This document shows, piece by piece, positions 40,962 to 54,420 of a DNA stretch of 64,000 bases (the stretch's first letter is position 1; each line of letters opens with the position of its first letter). This stretch comes from Liolophura sinensis (Eukaryota > Mollusca > Polyplacophora > Chitonida > Chitonidae): the NCBI RefSeq assembly GCF_032854445.1, contig NC_088295.1, forward strand, positions 10,465,385-10,529,384. The letters are read 5' to 3'. The position numbers and the translations under genes were made by a program. Below the pieces are notes generated by a model. That model was not told where the DNA came from. It searched no databases and saw nothing but the letters and a program-made list of their open reading frames with translations.

Positions 40962-41927
40962 CTGAGTAAATTAAAGAGGCAAAAATAAAAGCACAGATGG
41001 ATAAATTAAATGTTCTTTTTTTGAATTAAGGTACACAGGGTAAAAAAACTGGCTTCAAAAGTGTGACATACCTTTTAGTGTTTTTAAATGCAAGGCACTC
41101 TCACCAGAACTAGCAAGTTTGTCAGGTGGAACTTTAGTATGGCAGCTCTAGGCAGAGTACTTGGACTATATTAAAAATAACCCTAAATTGTGTTAGACAA
41201 CATCACGATTAATCTGCAAAACATGTTAACACCCACAAAGCTTGGTTTGGACCTTTGTCTCTGTGAAGCAGAGTTTTGTATGAACTTCACTGCATATACA
41301 CTAGTGTACTGATTGACAGTCTTACTAACATTTTCGTAATGAAACTCAGCGTTGTAAGTAGAAACTCAAGTAACTTTAGGCGAGTATAAGAAAAGAAAAT
41401 TGTTCAAAGTCTTCTTGGGCTACATGGGTACTGTACTACCACATTAACCGAAGAACTTAGCCTTAGAAGTAAACACTTCTTAAAATCAGAGTAGGCTTCA
41501 CTAAATAGACCACTTAAAACTATGCATAAACATATTTTTTATATTTTTGAGAAGAGGGTTAAAGGTATTCAAACATGAATTCTGAGGTGGGCTTTATGGA
41601 CCATACCATCAGAGGTTAGGAACTCTTTTTATGTTTATGTGGATGAGTATACATTTATATGTTACTTGTGTGTATCATCCCAAAATCAACACCCCCCCCC
41701 CCCTTCCCCAACACACACACACTCTCACACACACTCCATTCCTGTAACATGGGTTGTTGTAAGATGCAGTTTAAACCATTGAAGCTGAAAATCTACTTTG
41801 TATTCTTATTATGATGAACTTGAAAATTTACTCTTGTTGGCTTTTTTTTGCTTATTTTGTAGGGAATTGAAATCTGGAGTGAATTCAGAGGTGGGAAGAC
41901 AGCGAAAATTGAACCAAGTTTGTCAGC

Positions 41928-44900
41928 ATGCCACCTAACCTTCTCAAGGAGATCTTCACAAAACATACCACGATGGACAAGTCTGGGACCAAAGATTTAA
42001 AGATCGTGAAGGAAGTAGTGAGGAAAGAAAATTCTCATGACCAGGCAAAAAGCGTTGGCTCGGCATTCCTTTACGGAGCATGCTCAGTCAGCACGGCTTT
42101 CATCAACAAGCTGCTGATGACCACATATAACTTTGACTACCCTGTGGTTATCATGGTACTGCAGATGTTGTACACCATCCTGCTTCTGCAACTCCTCTCC
42201 ATTGTAGGACTTATCAGTTTACCAAAGCTTACTTTTCAGCGTACGAAAGTATTTGCTTTGCCGGCAGTGTGTTATGCTGTAAACTCTATTCTTGCCCTAA
42301 GTGCACTTAGTCACATGAACGTGGCCATGTATGGTGTATTGAAAAGATGTGTACCTATAGCCACTTTGGCTCTATCTGTGTTAGTCCTGAAGAAGTTATG
42401 CCCAAGCCGAATCACTATAATAGCCGTTCTGCTGCTGTCATTTGGATGTGTTGTTGCAGGTATGTACAATTATAATTTCAGCGCTGTGGCCTAATAATTA
42501 GACCCTTGCCTCGAAGTTGGGAGACACGACGTCGAACCCGGGTTGGGTCATACCAAGTCTTTAAAAATTGTACCGGTACTCGTTGCTACCTCACTTGGTG
42601 CTCAGCACTGAAAAGTTAAAGCAAGGAAACAGGACTGGTTTTGCTTAGTGTCAATATAATGACTAAGGTGACTAGGTGGGGTGTCATGTCTGGTGTCTTC
42701 GGTATGATACTTAAGTGGTGGCAGCTCTGTGGTGGAATGGACTTGCCTTGCCACAAGAAGAAACAGTATATTTACACACACGTAATGACTCCTCGTTGTA
42801 TATATAATTTCAACACCTATATTACCGTGCATGAAACCAACATTCTTTGATGCAGAGTCGAGTCTCAACAGGAAAATCTGTGATTTCTGTGACTACAGGA
42901 TGTGTATTTTGAAAGCACCTGGAGAGGCATAAACTGTATCTGATGTTGTGTGCTGCACGTAGACACTTAAAGCAACTCAATTTGATTAAAGAATTATGGC
43001 ACTTGCTTCTGATGACAAACTTATATCCATATGCAAGTCTCCATTGTACTTTTAAAACTGTTCTGCCACACACATAAATAAATATTTCATGAAATAAGGA
43101 TATGACATGTTGGAGATATAATTTGTTTCTACATGTAATGGTAGGAGTTTCCAGTCTATCGGTCCCTCTCTGTCCAAACTTTTTAAATTACAGTTCTTGA
43201 TCATATACCCTTGCCACACCCTCTCTTGATGCATGCATACATACCAAATGCCTGTTCCCAAGTTCATACATCCAAAATAGTAACTACATCTCTTTTCAAA
43301 CTCATCGCTCCAAAGGCAAAGTACTCCTTATTATCCGGAAATTATCAAATAATGCTGGCTGTCGTCGTTTAAGTGTAATATTCTTGAATACAGCGTAAAA
43401 CACCAATCAATCAAATAAATAAATAAATAAATATGCTAGTTACATTCTCTCTAATTATTACAAATAACAGTCTGTCTGTTTCACATCCCAAATGAATGTC
43501 GCAATTTTTGTTTGTACCAAAGGCTTGTACCATCATATTCTATTTGACATCCCAAGTACCATTATATTCTATCTGACATCCCAAGTACCATTATATTCTA
43601 TCTGACATCCCAAATACTAGCAAATTCTATCTGACATCCCAAGTACCATCATATTCTATCTGACATCCCATATACTAGCAAATTCTATCTGACATCCCAT
43701 ATACTAGCAAATTCTATCTGACATCCCAAATACCATCATATTCTATCTGACATCCCAAGTACCATTATATTCTATCTGACATCCCAAATACTAGCAAATT
43801 CTATCTGACATCCCAAATACCATCATATTCTATCTAACATCCCAAGTACCATCATATTCTATCTGACATCCCATATACTAGCAAATTCTATCTGACATCC
43901 CAAGTACCATTATATTCTATCTGACATCCCATATACTAGCACATTCTATCTGACATCCCAAATACCAGCTCATTCTATCTGACATCCCATATACTAGCAA
44001 ATTCTATCTAACATACCAAGTACCATTATATTCTATTTGACAGCCCATATACTAGCAAATTCTATCTGACATCCCAAGTACCATTATATTCTATCTGACA
44101 TCCCATATCCTAGCAAATTCTATCTGACATCCCATATACTAGCAAATTCTATCTGACATCCCATATACTAGCACATTCTATCTGACATCCCAAATACCAG
44201 CTCATTCTATCTGACATCCCATATACTAGCAAATTCTATCTGACATCCCAAGTACCATTATATTCTATTTGACATCCCATATACTAGCAAATTCTATCTG
44301 ACATCCCAAGTACCATTATATTCTATCTGACATCCCATATATCAGCAAATTCTATCTGACATCCCAAGTACCATTATATTCTATCTGACATCCCATATAC
44401 TAGCAAATTCTATCTGACATCCCAAGTACTATTATATTCTATCTGACATCCCATATACTAGCAAATTCTATCTGACATCCCAAATACCAGCTCATTCTAT
44501 CTGACATCCCAAATACCAGCACATATTTGACATTCCAAATGTTATCCCCTACTGTTATCACCAGCACATTCTATCTGACATCCCAAATACCTGCATGTTC
44601 TATCTGACACTTCTCAGATACCAGCATATTCTATTTGACATCCCAAATACCAGCTCATTCCTTTTTGACATTCCATGTACTAGCACATTCTATCTGACAT
44701 CCCAAATACCAGCATATTCTATCTGACATCCCAAATACCAGCTCATTCTTTTTGACATTCCATTTACTAGCACATTCTATCTGTCATCTTAAATACCATC
44801 ATATTCTATCTGACATCCCATATACTAGCAAATTTTGACATCCCAAATACCAGCAAATTCTATCTGACATCCCAAATACCAGCTCATTCTTTTTGACATC

Positions 44901-47562
44901 CCATATGCTAGCACATTCTATCTGTCATCCCAAATACCAGCATATTCTATCTGACATCCCATATACTAGCAAATTCTGACATCCGAAATACCAGCTCATT
45001 CTATCGGACATCCCATATACTGACACATTCTATCTGACATCCCAAATGTCAGTACATTCTATCTGACATCCCAAATGCCAGCACATTCTATTTGACATCC
45101 CAAATACCAGGACAGTCTGTTTGACATCCCAAATACCAGCTCATTCTATCTGACATCCCATATACTAGCAAATTCTATCTGACATCCCAAGTACCATTAT
45201 ATTCTATCTGACATCCCATATACTAGCAAATTCTATCTGACATCCCATATACTAGCAAATTCTATGTGACATCCCATATACTAGCACATTCTATCTGACA
45301 TCCTAAATACCAGCTCATTCTATCTGACATCCCATATACTAGCAAATTCTATCTGACATCCCAAGTACCATTTTATTCTATTTGACATCCCATATACTAG
45401 CAAATTCTATCTGACATCCCAAGTACCATTATATTCTATCTGACATCCCATATACTAGCAAATTCTATCTGACATCCCATGTACCATTATATTCTATCTG
45501 ACATCCCATATACCAGCAAATTCTATCTGACATCACAAGTACCATTATATTCTATCTGACATCCCATATACCAGCAAATTCTATCTGACATCCCAAATAC
45601 CATCATATTCTATCTGACATCCCAAGTACCATCATATTCTATCTGACATCCCATATACTAGCAAATTCTATCTGACATCCCAAGTACCATTATATTCTAT
45701 CTGACATCCCATATACTAGCAAATTCTATCTGACATCCCAAATACCAGCTCATTCTATCTGACATCCCATATACTAGCAAATTCTATCTAACATCCCAAG
45801 TACCATTATATTCTATTTGACATCCCATATACTAGCACATTCTATCTGACATCCTAAATACCAGCTCATTCTATCTGACATCCCATATACTAGCAAATTC
45901 TATCTGACATCCCAAGTACCATTATATTCTATTTGACATCCCATATACTAGCAAATTCTATCTGACATCCCAAGTACCATTATATTCTATCTGACATCCC
46001 ATATACTAGCAAATTCTATCTGACATCCCAAATACCAGCTCATTCTATCTGACATCCCAAATACCAGCACATATTTGACATTCCAAATTTTGTCCCCTAC
46101 TGTTATCACCAGCACATTCTATCTGACATCCCAAATACCAGCATTTTTTATCTGACACTTCTCAGATACCAGCATATTCTATTTGACATCCCAAATACCA
46201 GCTCATTCCTTTTTGACATTCCATTTACTAGCACATTCTATCTGTCATCTCAAATACCATCATATTCTATCTGACATCCCATATACTAGCAAATTTTGAC
46301 ATCCCAAATACCAGCAAATTCTATCTGACACCCCAAATACCAGCATATTCTATTTGACATCCCAAATACCAGCTCATTCTTTTTGACATCCCATATGCTA
46401 GTACATTCTATCTGTCATCCCAAATACCAGCATATTCTATCTGACATCCCATATACTAGCAAATTCTGACATCCCAAATACCAGCTCATTCTATCGGACA
46501 TCCCAAATACCAGCACAGTCTGTTTGACATCCCAAATACCAGCTCATTCTATCTGACATGCCATATACTGGCACATTCTATCTGACATCCCAAATGTCAG
46601 TACATTCTATCTGACATCCCAAATGCCAGCACATTCTATTTGACATCCCAAATACCAGCACAGTCTGTTTGACATCCCAAATACCAGCTCATTCTATCTG
46701 ACATCCCATATACTGGCACATTCTATCTGACATCCCAAATGTCAGTACATTCTATCTGACATCCCAAATGCCAGCACATTCTATTTGACATCCCAAATGC
46801 CAGCCTACTTCTATCTGACATTTCAAATTCCAGCCCCCATTGATCTGATTTCCAAATTACCATCGTCTTTGTATTACTTTGGATTGAAGAATGTAGGGTT
46901 GGACACATGTCTGTCAGCTTGATTGTCGTATTTATAATGGCCTTTTTTTTATTGTGCTAGGTTATGGTGACCTGAAGTTCAACCTGACAGCCTACACCTG
47001 TGGAATCCTCAGTAACATTACCCAGGCCCTGTACCTTCTGCTGGTGCAGTTGTGTTGCGAGCAGAAGATGTCCACCATTGAAACTCTACAGCTCAACTCT
47101 GTTAATACTTTACCTCCACTGATCGCCATCGCTTTAGTGAAGCAGGAGTTCACTGGTGTCCTAGAATACCCAAGTGCATTTAATCCCCTTTTTCTCCTGG
47201 TTCTCTTCATGGTGTTGAATATGGGCTGCCTCCTGAACTACTCCCTGTTCCTGTGCACAAGCTGTAACTGTGCCCTTACTACGAGCGTTGTTGGTGGGAT
47301 CAAGGCCCTGGCACAGACACTCCTGGGATTGTTCACCTTTGGTGGTGTCAGCATCAACATTCCAACTTTCCTGGGTATTGGTATGAACATGTCTGGCGGA
47401 TTACTCTATATTTACGCAAAGTTTATGGAGGGTAAAAGCAAAAGTATTGGTGATATGAGAAAAATCACTAGTCTCTCTACAGCTGAGCAGTTTAATGAAT
47501 ACAAAATGCAAAACTCACAAGAAAATGGTAAAATACATTCTACAAAGCTGCCACCAGTATAA
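41928..47562 (+). CDS. SLC35D3: SLC35D-type nucleotide-sugar transporter (SLC35D3-like)
   Basis: Multi-pass transporter of the SLC35D branch, which moves nucleotide sugars across Golgi or related membranes. It has two coding exons, 41928-42459 and 46961-47562 (TAA), joined in phase 1 across a GT-AG intron, for 377 residues with no breaks. An untranslated leader exon part starts at 41863 after TTATTTTGTAG. The N-terminus of about 40 residues is charged. Then about ten hydrophobic segments follow, starting SVGSAFLYGACSVSTAF. SLC35D3-like signatures include MYGVLKRCVPIATL, VLVLKK, AGYGDL, ALYLLLVQ, NCALTTSVVGGIKALAQT and YIYAKFMEGK. The family assignment is firm; choosing D3 over the D1/D2 types rests on those motifs. 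The 57-residue polar tail is poorly conserved. The intron carries a SINE and the 29-bp array. Confidence 0.88.
42481..42800 (+). mobile_element. SINE family B copy in SLC35D-type intron
   Basis: Head-like start GCTGTGGCCTAATAATTAG with a B-box-like GTCGAACCCGGGTTGGGTC. The body has TACCTCACTTGGTGCTCAGC and GTGTCATGTCTGGTGTCTTC. The 3' end ACGTAATGACTCCTCGTTGT stops short of the usual tail. It begins 22 bases after the exon 1 donor. A similar but weaker head may lie at 4310-4460 and its duplicate at 5990-6140. Confidence 0.65.
43352..43433 (+). mobile_element. SINE family A tail fragment
   Basis: AATGCTGGCTGTCGTCGTTT... TAAAACACCAATCAATCAAA, 3' end only. Confidence 0.75.
43497..46815. repeat. 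29-bp minisatellite, about 3.3 kb
   Basis: More than 110 units of 29 bp, of the type CATTCTATCTGACATCCCA with a variable part (ATACTAGCAAA, AGTACCATTATA, AATACCAGCT). Variant units recur in blocks, and a distinctive stretch (CATATTTGACATTCCAAAT, then CCCCTACTGTTATCACC) appears near 44522 and again near 46070, a higher-order copy of about 1.55 kb. The array makes up about three quarters of the intron and ends about 145 bp before the acceptor of exon 2. Confidence 0.95.
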
Positions 47563-47657
47563 CCACTGTATATTTTATAGACAATACAATTATGGAGTTA
47601 TTATATGCTGTTAATGTGGGATATTTTTGGAGAAAACATATGGAAGTCCATTTGTTA

Positions 47658-47663
47658 AATAAA
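47658..47663 (+). terminator. SLC35D-type gene polyadenylation signal
   Basis: AATAAA 96 bases after the TAA stop. Further AATAAA motifs near 48180 and 49260 could serve longer 3' UTRs. Confidence 0.45.
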
Positions 47664-49359
47664 TCACAAAGAATGAATGATTATCGCTTAATGGAATTTT
47701 GAAATCACAAAGAAGGTACAGGGATTAAAATGTTACTTAAATGTTCAAGTTGTTCATTGTAATGTATATTATCATGTAAGTTATTAATTGTTTCAAGTGC
47801 AGGTTAACTGAGCAATATGTGTTTCACCTGTATTGTTTTGAAGTTGGCTGAAAAAAACAGTTATGTGTGTTTTATGGTTTCTATTTTATTTTAATGCTTC
47901 TGTTAATATACAGTACCATAAAAATGTTGTTTAGACTTCAGATATTCTCATGTATTATTTGTATACTTGTGACTTGTAGCCCTTACAATTGTTTGGCAGT
48001 GTGTCAGCCCTCAATAATGGGGTCTCGTTGTCAAGACCCCATTTCAAGATGTATCCTGAAATTGTTTTCCATTTTAAGAACCCATGCTTGAAAATATCTT
48101 TTACTGGTTTCCTCATTTTAAGTCCTTGTAATGCTCTCTTTGGAACATACTTCTTGTCTATCGTGTGGTTATTCTTAATAATAAAGCAAGGCCTACGCAA
48201 GAATGTCTGGATATAGCCCCTTTATGCATACACATACGTGCCTGTACTTCAAAGCTATCATACCGGTATAAACAGTAGTTTGGTAGTCCTTACCACAACA
48301 AGTGGTAGTAACTAATATTCATATACATATATGCAAAGAGTGATTCCGCCCTACCTGGCCAAGTAGCCTAACTCTTCAATGTTCGAGACCATTGGCCCTT
48401 ATCACTGTGACTGTGTTCAAATTCAATCAGTGCTGACCACATTGCAGCTTTTACACTTAAGTCTATGTAATGTATGTGAAATGTTCTTGAGTATGAGATC
48501 CAACAATGTTGATACCATAGAATTCACCTATTAGGAGAATGAAAGAAACAGGTATAAAGTCTACATGTATATCCTTTTCTTCAAATCAGATATGTGTATT
48601 TTTATTCCATTTAGATACATACATGTTCATATCATCAGTTGAAATAGGTCTGCTTTGAGGAGTATTTACATTCCGTATCCATTTTCTGATGTTCTTATCA
48701 GTGATCTTATCCAGCAAATTGTGATAACTAAAAGCCTTACAAAGGAATTTTATTTTCTGTGAAAAATTTGCCGTTTTCTAAAAATGTTATTAGTGATGAA
48801 ACCAAAATATGTAAAGCTTGTATCTGATTGAAGAACATTCCTGTGATATGATATTTTCTATTAACATTTTATCCCCTGTTATGATTGCATAAATTAACAT
48901 GTACCATTGAGAATGAAAAATAAGACATATCATTCCCTTTTTTCTTTTTTTGGGAGGCATTTATATATAAAATGAAACATATTTAACAGGTCCAGTTGTT
49001 CCTTTCTTCAAGTTGTCTGGGAAGCAAAATGTTTAAAAATGTTCACTGAATTAGGTTATTTTGAATGTCATAAAGAAAATCATAAAAATGTTGGTTTGAA
49101 TATTAGTTTTCATGGTTGGGCAAACATTGTAATTATCATTTTTGGCAGTATCTATACATGTATAATGCGGGGATTTTATCAATAGCTAATATTTTACTAA
49201 AAAAAATCTATTTGTGTTTTATAGACTTTGTTAAGACAATCACACAAACTGTGAAAAATGAATAAATATGTGGATAACAGTAAAAGAAGATTTTCAGGTG
49301 TCTTCTCTTTTTCATCCTCTTGAGCATCCTTTGTAATGTTCAAAGGATGGGATGCTGTC

Positions 49360-49450
49360 TTTCTGTTCTCATGATGCTGTCTGTCTGTTCTCATGATGCT
49401 GTCTGTCTGTTCTCATGCTGTCTGTCTGTTCTCATAATTCTGTCTGTCTG
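49360..49450. repeat. Short TGTCTGTCTGTTCTCATGA repeat
   Basis: Four to five imperfect units of CTGTCTGTCTGTTCTCATGATG type. Confidence 0.8.
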
Positions 49451-49857
49451 TCAAACCACTTCAGATAAAGATTTTGTATTTGGCAGACCGGTTTATATTG
49501 CCGTTTTCCACGACAAAGAAAACAACATTATGAAAATAGCAACTTTCAGCAACATGATTACTATAGAAGTTAAACTGTGTCAAATAAAGATTTCTTATGT
49601 GGATGTAGGTTCATACTAAAGAGGACATGGTTTTTATGTAAACTGGCTGTTCTGGCCACATTTCTGGTTTCCATGGCAACAGAATAGAAACAGCAAGGTT
49701 CAAAGGCAAAAAACTAAAACTTAGGATGGATGTGCAGATCCAGTTCGGTCGGGATCATGATAAGAGATACAAAGTAATAGGCCATCATCCGGAAAAACAG
49801 CATCCGCAGTCAAATTCCCAAAGACTCTTTCATACAATTAACATCACATTCAAAGAG

Positions 49858-49998
49858 GTCCGGCAACAACCTGCGGATGGTCGGGGGTTTCCCCCGGGCC
49901 CTGCCTGGTTTCCTCCCACCATAATGATTTCCGCCATCGCATAAGTGAAATATTCTTGAGTACGGCGTAAAACACCAATCAAATAAATAAATAAATAA
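49858..49998 (+). mobile_element. SINE family A, 5'-truncated
   Basis: Body and tail only (CGGCAACAACCTGCGGATGG, GGCGTAAAACACCAATCAAA, TAAATAAATAAATAAA). Confidence 0.85.
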
Positions 49999-50044
49999 AC
50001 ATTCAAAGATATAACAGCCAAACAAATGCCTACAATCTTAGAGT

Positions 50045-50395
50045 GCGTGAGTGAGTGCTTGGGGTTTAACGTCGTGCTCAACAATTTTTCAGTCAAATGA
50101 CGACGAAGGATCCTTAGGGCGTATGTAATGTGCCTCCTTGTTGCAGGGCGGATTTCCACCGCTCTTTTATCTAGTGCTGCTTCACTGAGACGACTTACCG
50201 AAGGCAAGTAAGCAGCACCGCCCGAGCCATTATACTGATACGGGTCAATCAGTCGTTGCACTATCCCCTTCATGCTGAACGCCAAGCGAGGAAGTTATAA
50301 CTTCCTCTTTTAAAGTCTTACGTGTGACTCGACCCAGGATTGATCGTGGATCTACCGCTCCCGAAGCGGACGATCTACCAGCTCCTACAGTCTTA
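50045..50395 (-). mobile_element. SINE family B, near full length, reverse
   Basis: Read on the minus strand, a tRNA-like head (GGAGCTGGTAGATCGTCCGC with B box GATCAATCCTGGGTCG) leads into a body with AACTTCCTCGCTTGGCGTTC and a tail ending GAGCACGACGTTAAACCCCA and AGCACTCACTCAC. It matches the copy at 51185-51537 along its whole length. Confidence 0.8.
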
Positions 50396-51184
50396 GAAAT
50401 CAAGATAACTTTCGATTATTTAAATGCCGAATTCATGTTTTCTCTTCTTCCTTCTTCCTCAAGCCTACCCATGAATGGAATTCGTGGCCTGTTCATATCC
50501 TAAACTCTTCTTTGAATACGGTTAAGAAGTTTTTTTTACTCGCTATCAACCGTTATCTAACATCTGTGTATAAGTGATTTGACACTTTTCCCTATGTTGT
50601 GCTCTGTAGGATGAGAATGGGACTGAGCCCTCTTCACGGGAACCTCTTTAAATACAATATTATTATTTGGATCACCTGAATTCAGCATGTATGAAAATCA
50701 ACTGATTTTAAGATCTATACATAATTTTATAAGCATTGTCCAGTAGATTCACTATCCAAGCCTGGCAGTAATATGATTTGATTTTTATGTTACTTTTTGT
50801 TCCCGTTAGTTTTTGTTCCTACTGCTTTAATCTGTTCAACTCTTGTATATGTCATTTGTTCTCTATGTTAATTTATGTATAAATGTTGATTTTATTGTTG
50901 AGGCGATTCCTCCTGCGATTAAGCTGTGCGAAATCCTCGCTAAGCAAAGAAAGAATTAAATTAAATTAAATCACATTTTCTTAAAAATATATTTATATTT
51001 TTAACGGTATGTAGTCACGTGAAGTAGAAGTAGTCAGCAGTTGCCCAGTGATGTTGGAAAGACATAAGATTATGACAATGGTTATGCAAGGAACGTGTGT
51101 ATTCCCATATTTTGCAGTTGTCAAATGCTTGTTTCTGCTGACTGGGTTATGTCCCTTTGTTCTGTTGTGAAGACTGAAGTGAGC

Positions 51185-51537
51185 TAGAGCTTGGGGTGAG
51201 TGCTTGGGGTTTAACGTCGTACTTACCAATCTTTCAGTCATATTAAGGCGATGGATTCCTTAGAGTGTATGTCATGTGCCTCCTTGTTGCAGGACGGATT
51301 TCCACCGCTCTTTTATCCAATGCTGCTTCAATGAGACGATTTATCAAAGACAAGTAAGCAGCACCGCCTGACACAATTCAACCAGTTGTTGCACTATCCC
51401 ATTCATGCTGAACGCCAAGCGAGGCAGCTACAGCTCTTTCTTTTAAGGTCTTAGGTGTGACCCGACCCAGGATTGACCCTGGATCCACCGCTCTCCTGAA
51501 ACGGACGCTCTACCAGCTGTGCTATCGGGGCCGGTGC
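51185..51537 (-). mobile_element. SINE family B, near full length, reverse
   Basis: The best head in the window for this family: on the minus strand ATAGCACAGCTGGTAGAGCG (A box) and GGTCAATCCTGGGTCGGG (B box). The tail reads AAGTACGACGTTAAACCCCA. It parallels the copy at 50045-50395. Confidence 0.82.
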
Positions 51538-51591
51538 ATAAAACTGAAGCGATGCATCTGTACATGATGGATCTTTTGTAGGATAACTTTG

Positions 51592-51640
51592 TTACATGGG
51601 TACACTGTGTCAGGATACGGGAATATATGGTGTCAGTACG
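51592..51640 (+). repeat. Solo piece related to the 73-bp array element end
   Basis: TTACATGGGTACACTGTGTC... GGAATATATGGTGTCAGTAC resembles the left end of the element at 695-2758 over about 50 bp. There is no array here, so it may be a relic or an ancestral form of that element. Confidence 0.5.
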
Positions 51641-51949
51641 CTTCATATAACCCCCAGTATCCTGCCTATTACTGTACTAATAATACCTGATCTATCAAAT
51701 CCAGCATGTAGTCAACAACAATTTTGTTTATACAGTGGTCCATAGTTGTATTAATATGCAAAATATCCTGCTATAAAACAGTATTTCAGTTATGCTTTTA
51801 TTGTAACTGTTCATATAAACACAGCCTTGGTATTAAAACTGTGCCACATATACAGTACAGCATTTAGCCCTGGGTTAACCTGAGTGACATACCGTAATTG
51901 TTCTAGAATTTCGGACAGAATTTGAGGCTGTACCACAGAATGGAGGGGT

Positions 51950-51964
51950 GGGGGGGGGGGGGGG
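51950..51964 (+). repeat. G homopolymer run
   Basis: About 15 consecutive G bases, a likely assembly-length uncertainty. Confidence 0.9.
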
Positions 51965-53087
51965 ATCGCTGTGAGCGTCGGGGTGTGAAATGAGGGATTG
52001 GGTAATCCTCTTTTTCTTGGCTAACTCAACATATTTGGATTCCATGCATTTTTTCATCTGGAGACTGGATACCTGCTGGGTTGGGCCCTTGATTTTCCTG
52101 TTGCCTGAATTATAACAACTAGGGAGTTAGCTGGAATCATGACCCTTTTTCTTTTCTGAGCGTGTTCAGGTACAGTAGACTTAGGTATTTGTGACAAGGA
52201 TTGAACAAGGACGCCTGCAATGGTATGGAATAAGTTTCTTTGTGAAAACTTTTTACAACAATTTAATCTGCATAGTACCGGTACTAGTACCTGTAGACCT
52301 AAGTATTCTCGGCCGATAATGAACGGCGTGGATCTGCTAATAGCTCCTTGTACATTTTTTTTTTGCACTGGTACTTTAGCGGACATTGAACAATGACTGA
52401 TGGTAGAGAAGAATAGGCTAGCCATACGATCATGCGTGAGGGCAGTAGACACAGCTGTACAGTAAGGGAGCGATGATCCGTTTCGTTTGTGTAAACGCCA
52501 ATCAGCCACCCTTCTGCGGCGTTCTCAGAAGTTTAAATACTTGGGTGATGGGGTGGGGATGTTGGAGAAAATCTGAATTTCCAGAAGAATGATGGTACAC
52601 ATGGACAAAGCATAGTGCCATTGATCTTGCACCAATCGCAAAACACCAATCAAATAGATAAATAAATAAATAAGTTTAAAATAAATAAGATAGTTGTTTG
52701 CATGTAGCCCTATATGAAAGGCTTATTGAAATTTGTGTTTACGGGAGAACAGAGTGAGTCATCAAAACAGACAAATGATGACAAATCTGGTAAAATCGCC
52801 AGACGAACCTGCTTATCCTTCTCTTTCTTGTTCTCGTGCATGTAAATAGGCTTGTGCACAGATATTGTAGCCCTACATGAAAGTTTTCTTGATCACAAAA
52901 AAATTGGTAAAGTTGACAAAGTCCATAAATCTCGAAAAAAACAAACAGCCACAGAGGCCCAGTGTACACAAAAAATGTGAATAAATGATAAGGAACATAC
53001 TGGATTTAAGCCCTGAAACTGACAAATATGATACATTTATACAATGGGCCCAGTGCCTTGTGGCCTTAATCCTCTGCTCATAGGAGG

Positions 53088-53818
53088 AAAGAATGGACAG
53101 AAGGAATACATTGTTGCGAGGAAGATTGTCGTTCAAAGAATGGACAGAAGGATCCTGTTAAAACAAAGGACAGAAGGAATACATTGTTGCGAGGTAGATT
53201 CCCGTTCAAAGAAAGGACAGAAGGAATACATTGTTGCGAGGTAGATTCCCGTTCAAAGAAAGGACAGAAGGAATACATTGTTGCGAGGTAAATAACCGTT
53301 CAAAGAAAGGACAGAAGGAATACATTGTTGCGAGGTAAATTACCGTTCAAAGAAAGGACAGAAGAAATACATTGTTGCGCGGTAGATTACCGTTCAAAGA
53401 AAGGACAGAAGGAATACATTGTTGCGAGGTAAATTACCGTTCAAAGAAAGGACAGAAGGAATACATTGTTGCGAGGTAAATTACCGTTCAAAGAAAGGAC
53501 GACGGAATACATTGTTGCGAGGTAGACTATCGTTCAAAGAAAGGACAGAAGGAATACATTGTTGCGAGTTAGATTACCGTTCAAAGAAAGGACAGAAGGA
53601 ATACATTGTTGCGTGGTAAATTACCGTTCAAAGAAAGGACAGAAGGAATACATTGTTGAGAGGTTTTATTACCGTTCAAAGAAAGGACAGAAGGAATACG
53701 TTGTTGCGAGGTAAATTACCGTTCAAAGAAAGGACAGAAGGAATACATTGTTGCGAGATAGATTACCGTTCAAAGAAAGGACAGGAAGAATACATTGTTG
53801 CGAGGTAGATTCCCTTTA
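53088..53818. repeat. 47-bp minisatellite
   Basis: About 15 units of 47 bp, of the type AAAGAAAGGACAGAAGGAAT, ACATTGTTGCGAGG, TAGATTACCGTTC, with few differences between units. No coding or splice signal is shared with neighbours. Confidence 0.93.
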
Positions 53819-54194
53819 AAAAAGGAAGTATATGAGTAAATGTTGACCTTTTCTGAAAAACGTCTTCATAACGTAAAAACCATATATCACAGTAAAATAT
53901 TACTTATGAATTCACATCCAGAGGTCCGAAAGATCTAGAAATTGTTTTTGTCCTATCAGTCTGGATGGCTTTTAGAGGTGACCTACTTTTTAGCTATTTT
54001 TATCGCTAAATCAAAGCCTAATGTACATACAGAAAGCATTAATATTGAGAAGTTTTAATTGCCAGAGGTCGATCACAGAATATGACCAGTGCTTGATAGT
54101 AAATCTTTGACTAAGAAGTTCCAGGAGCTTGTTTGATGATGTAGAATGAAATTATTGATGTTTGCTGGCAACTGATGTGATATGTACCCTTATA

Positions 54195-54420
54195 CCAGAT
54201 ACAGTCCTCTCGGGATCATGGTGAGGTGACCTCAGTCTTCTCAGGTTCATGACAAGGGAGACAGGAACAGGTCTTGTCAGCGTGAAACTCATGAATAGAT
54301 GAATTTGTCCTCTCATGATTATGGCGGGTCCAGATTCAGTCATTTCAGGATCACTGGTATGAGTGAGGCTGACATTAACTGCTCTAAGAGTCATGACCAG
54401 TGAGATCTGCAGACAATTTT
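54195..54420. repeat. Decayed tandem repeat, about 38 bp
   Basis: Roughly six diverged units of the type TCTTCTCAGGTTCATGACAA...; the order is visible but the units differ widely. Confidence 0.4.

Larger units (their letters stand above)
31254..41862. other. Gene-poor spacer between FIGNL1 and the SLC35D-type gene
   Basis: No host gene recognised. It holds the FIGNL1 3' UTR, five family A SINEs, a SINE family B tail, a mariner-type remnant and the 1.48-kb foldback element. I see nothing supportable in 32220-33760, 35120-35890, 36160-37520 or 39010-40680 beyond short low-complexity runs. The right end should contain the promoter and first untranslated exon of the SLC35D-type gene, but I could not place them. 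Confidence 0.6.

Noticed and set aside
41928-42494. Single-exon reading of the transporter start, ending at 42494
   Set aside because: The coding similarity stops at the donor after 42459, and the second exon at 46961 joins in phase. The extra residues are intron.
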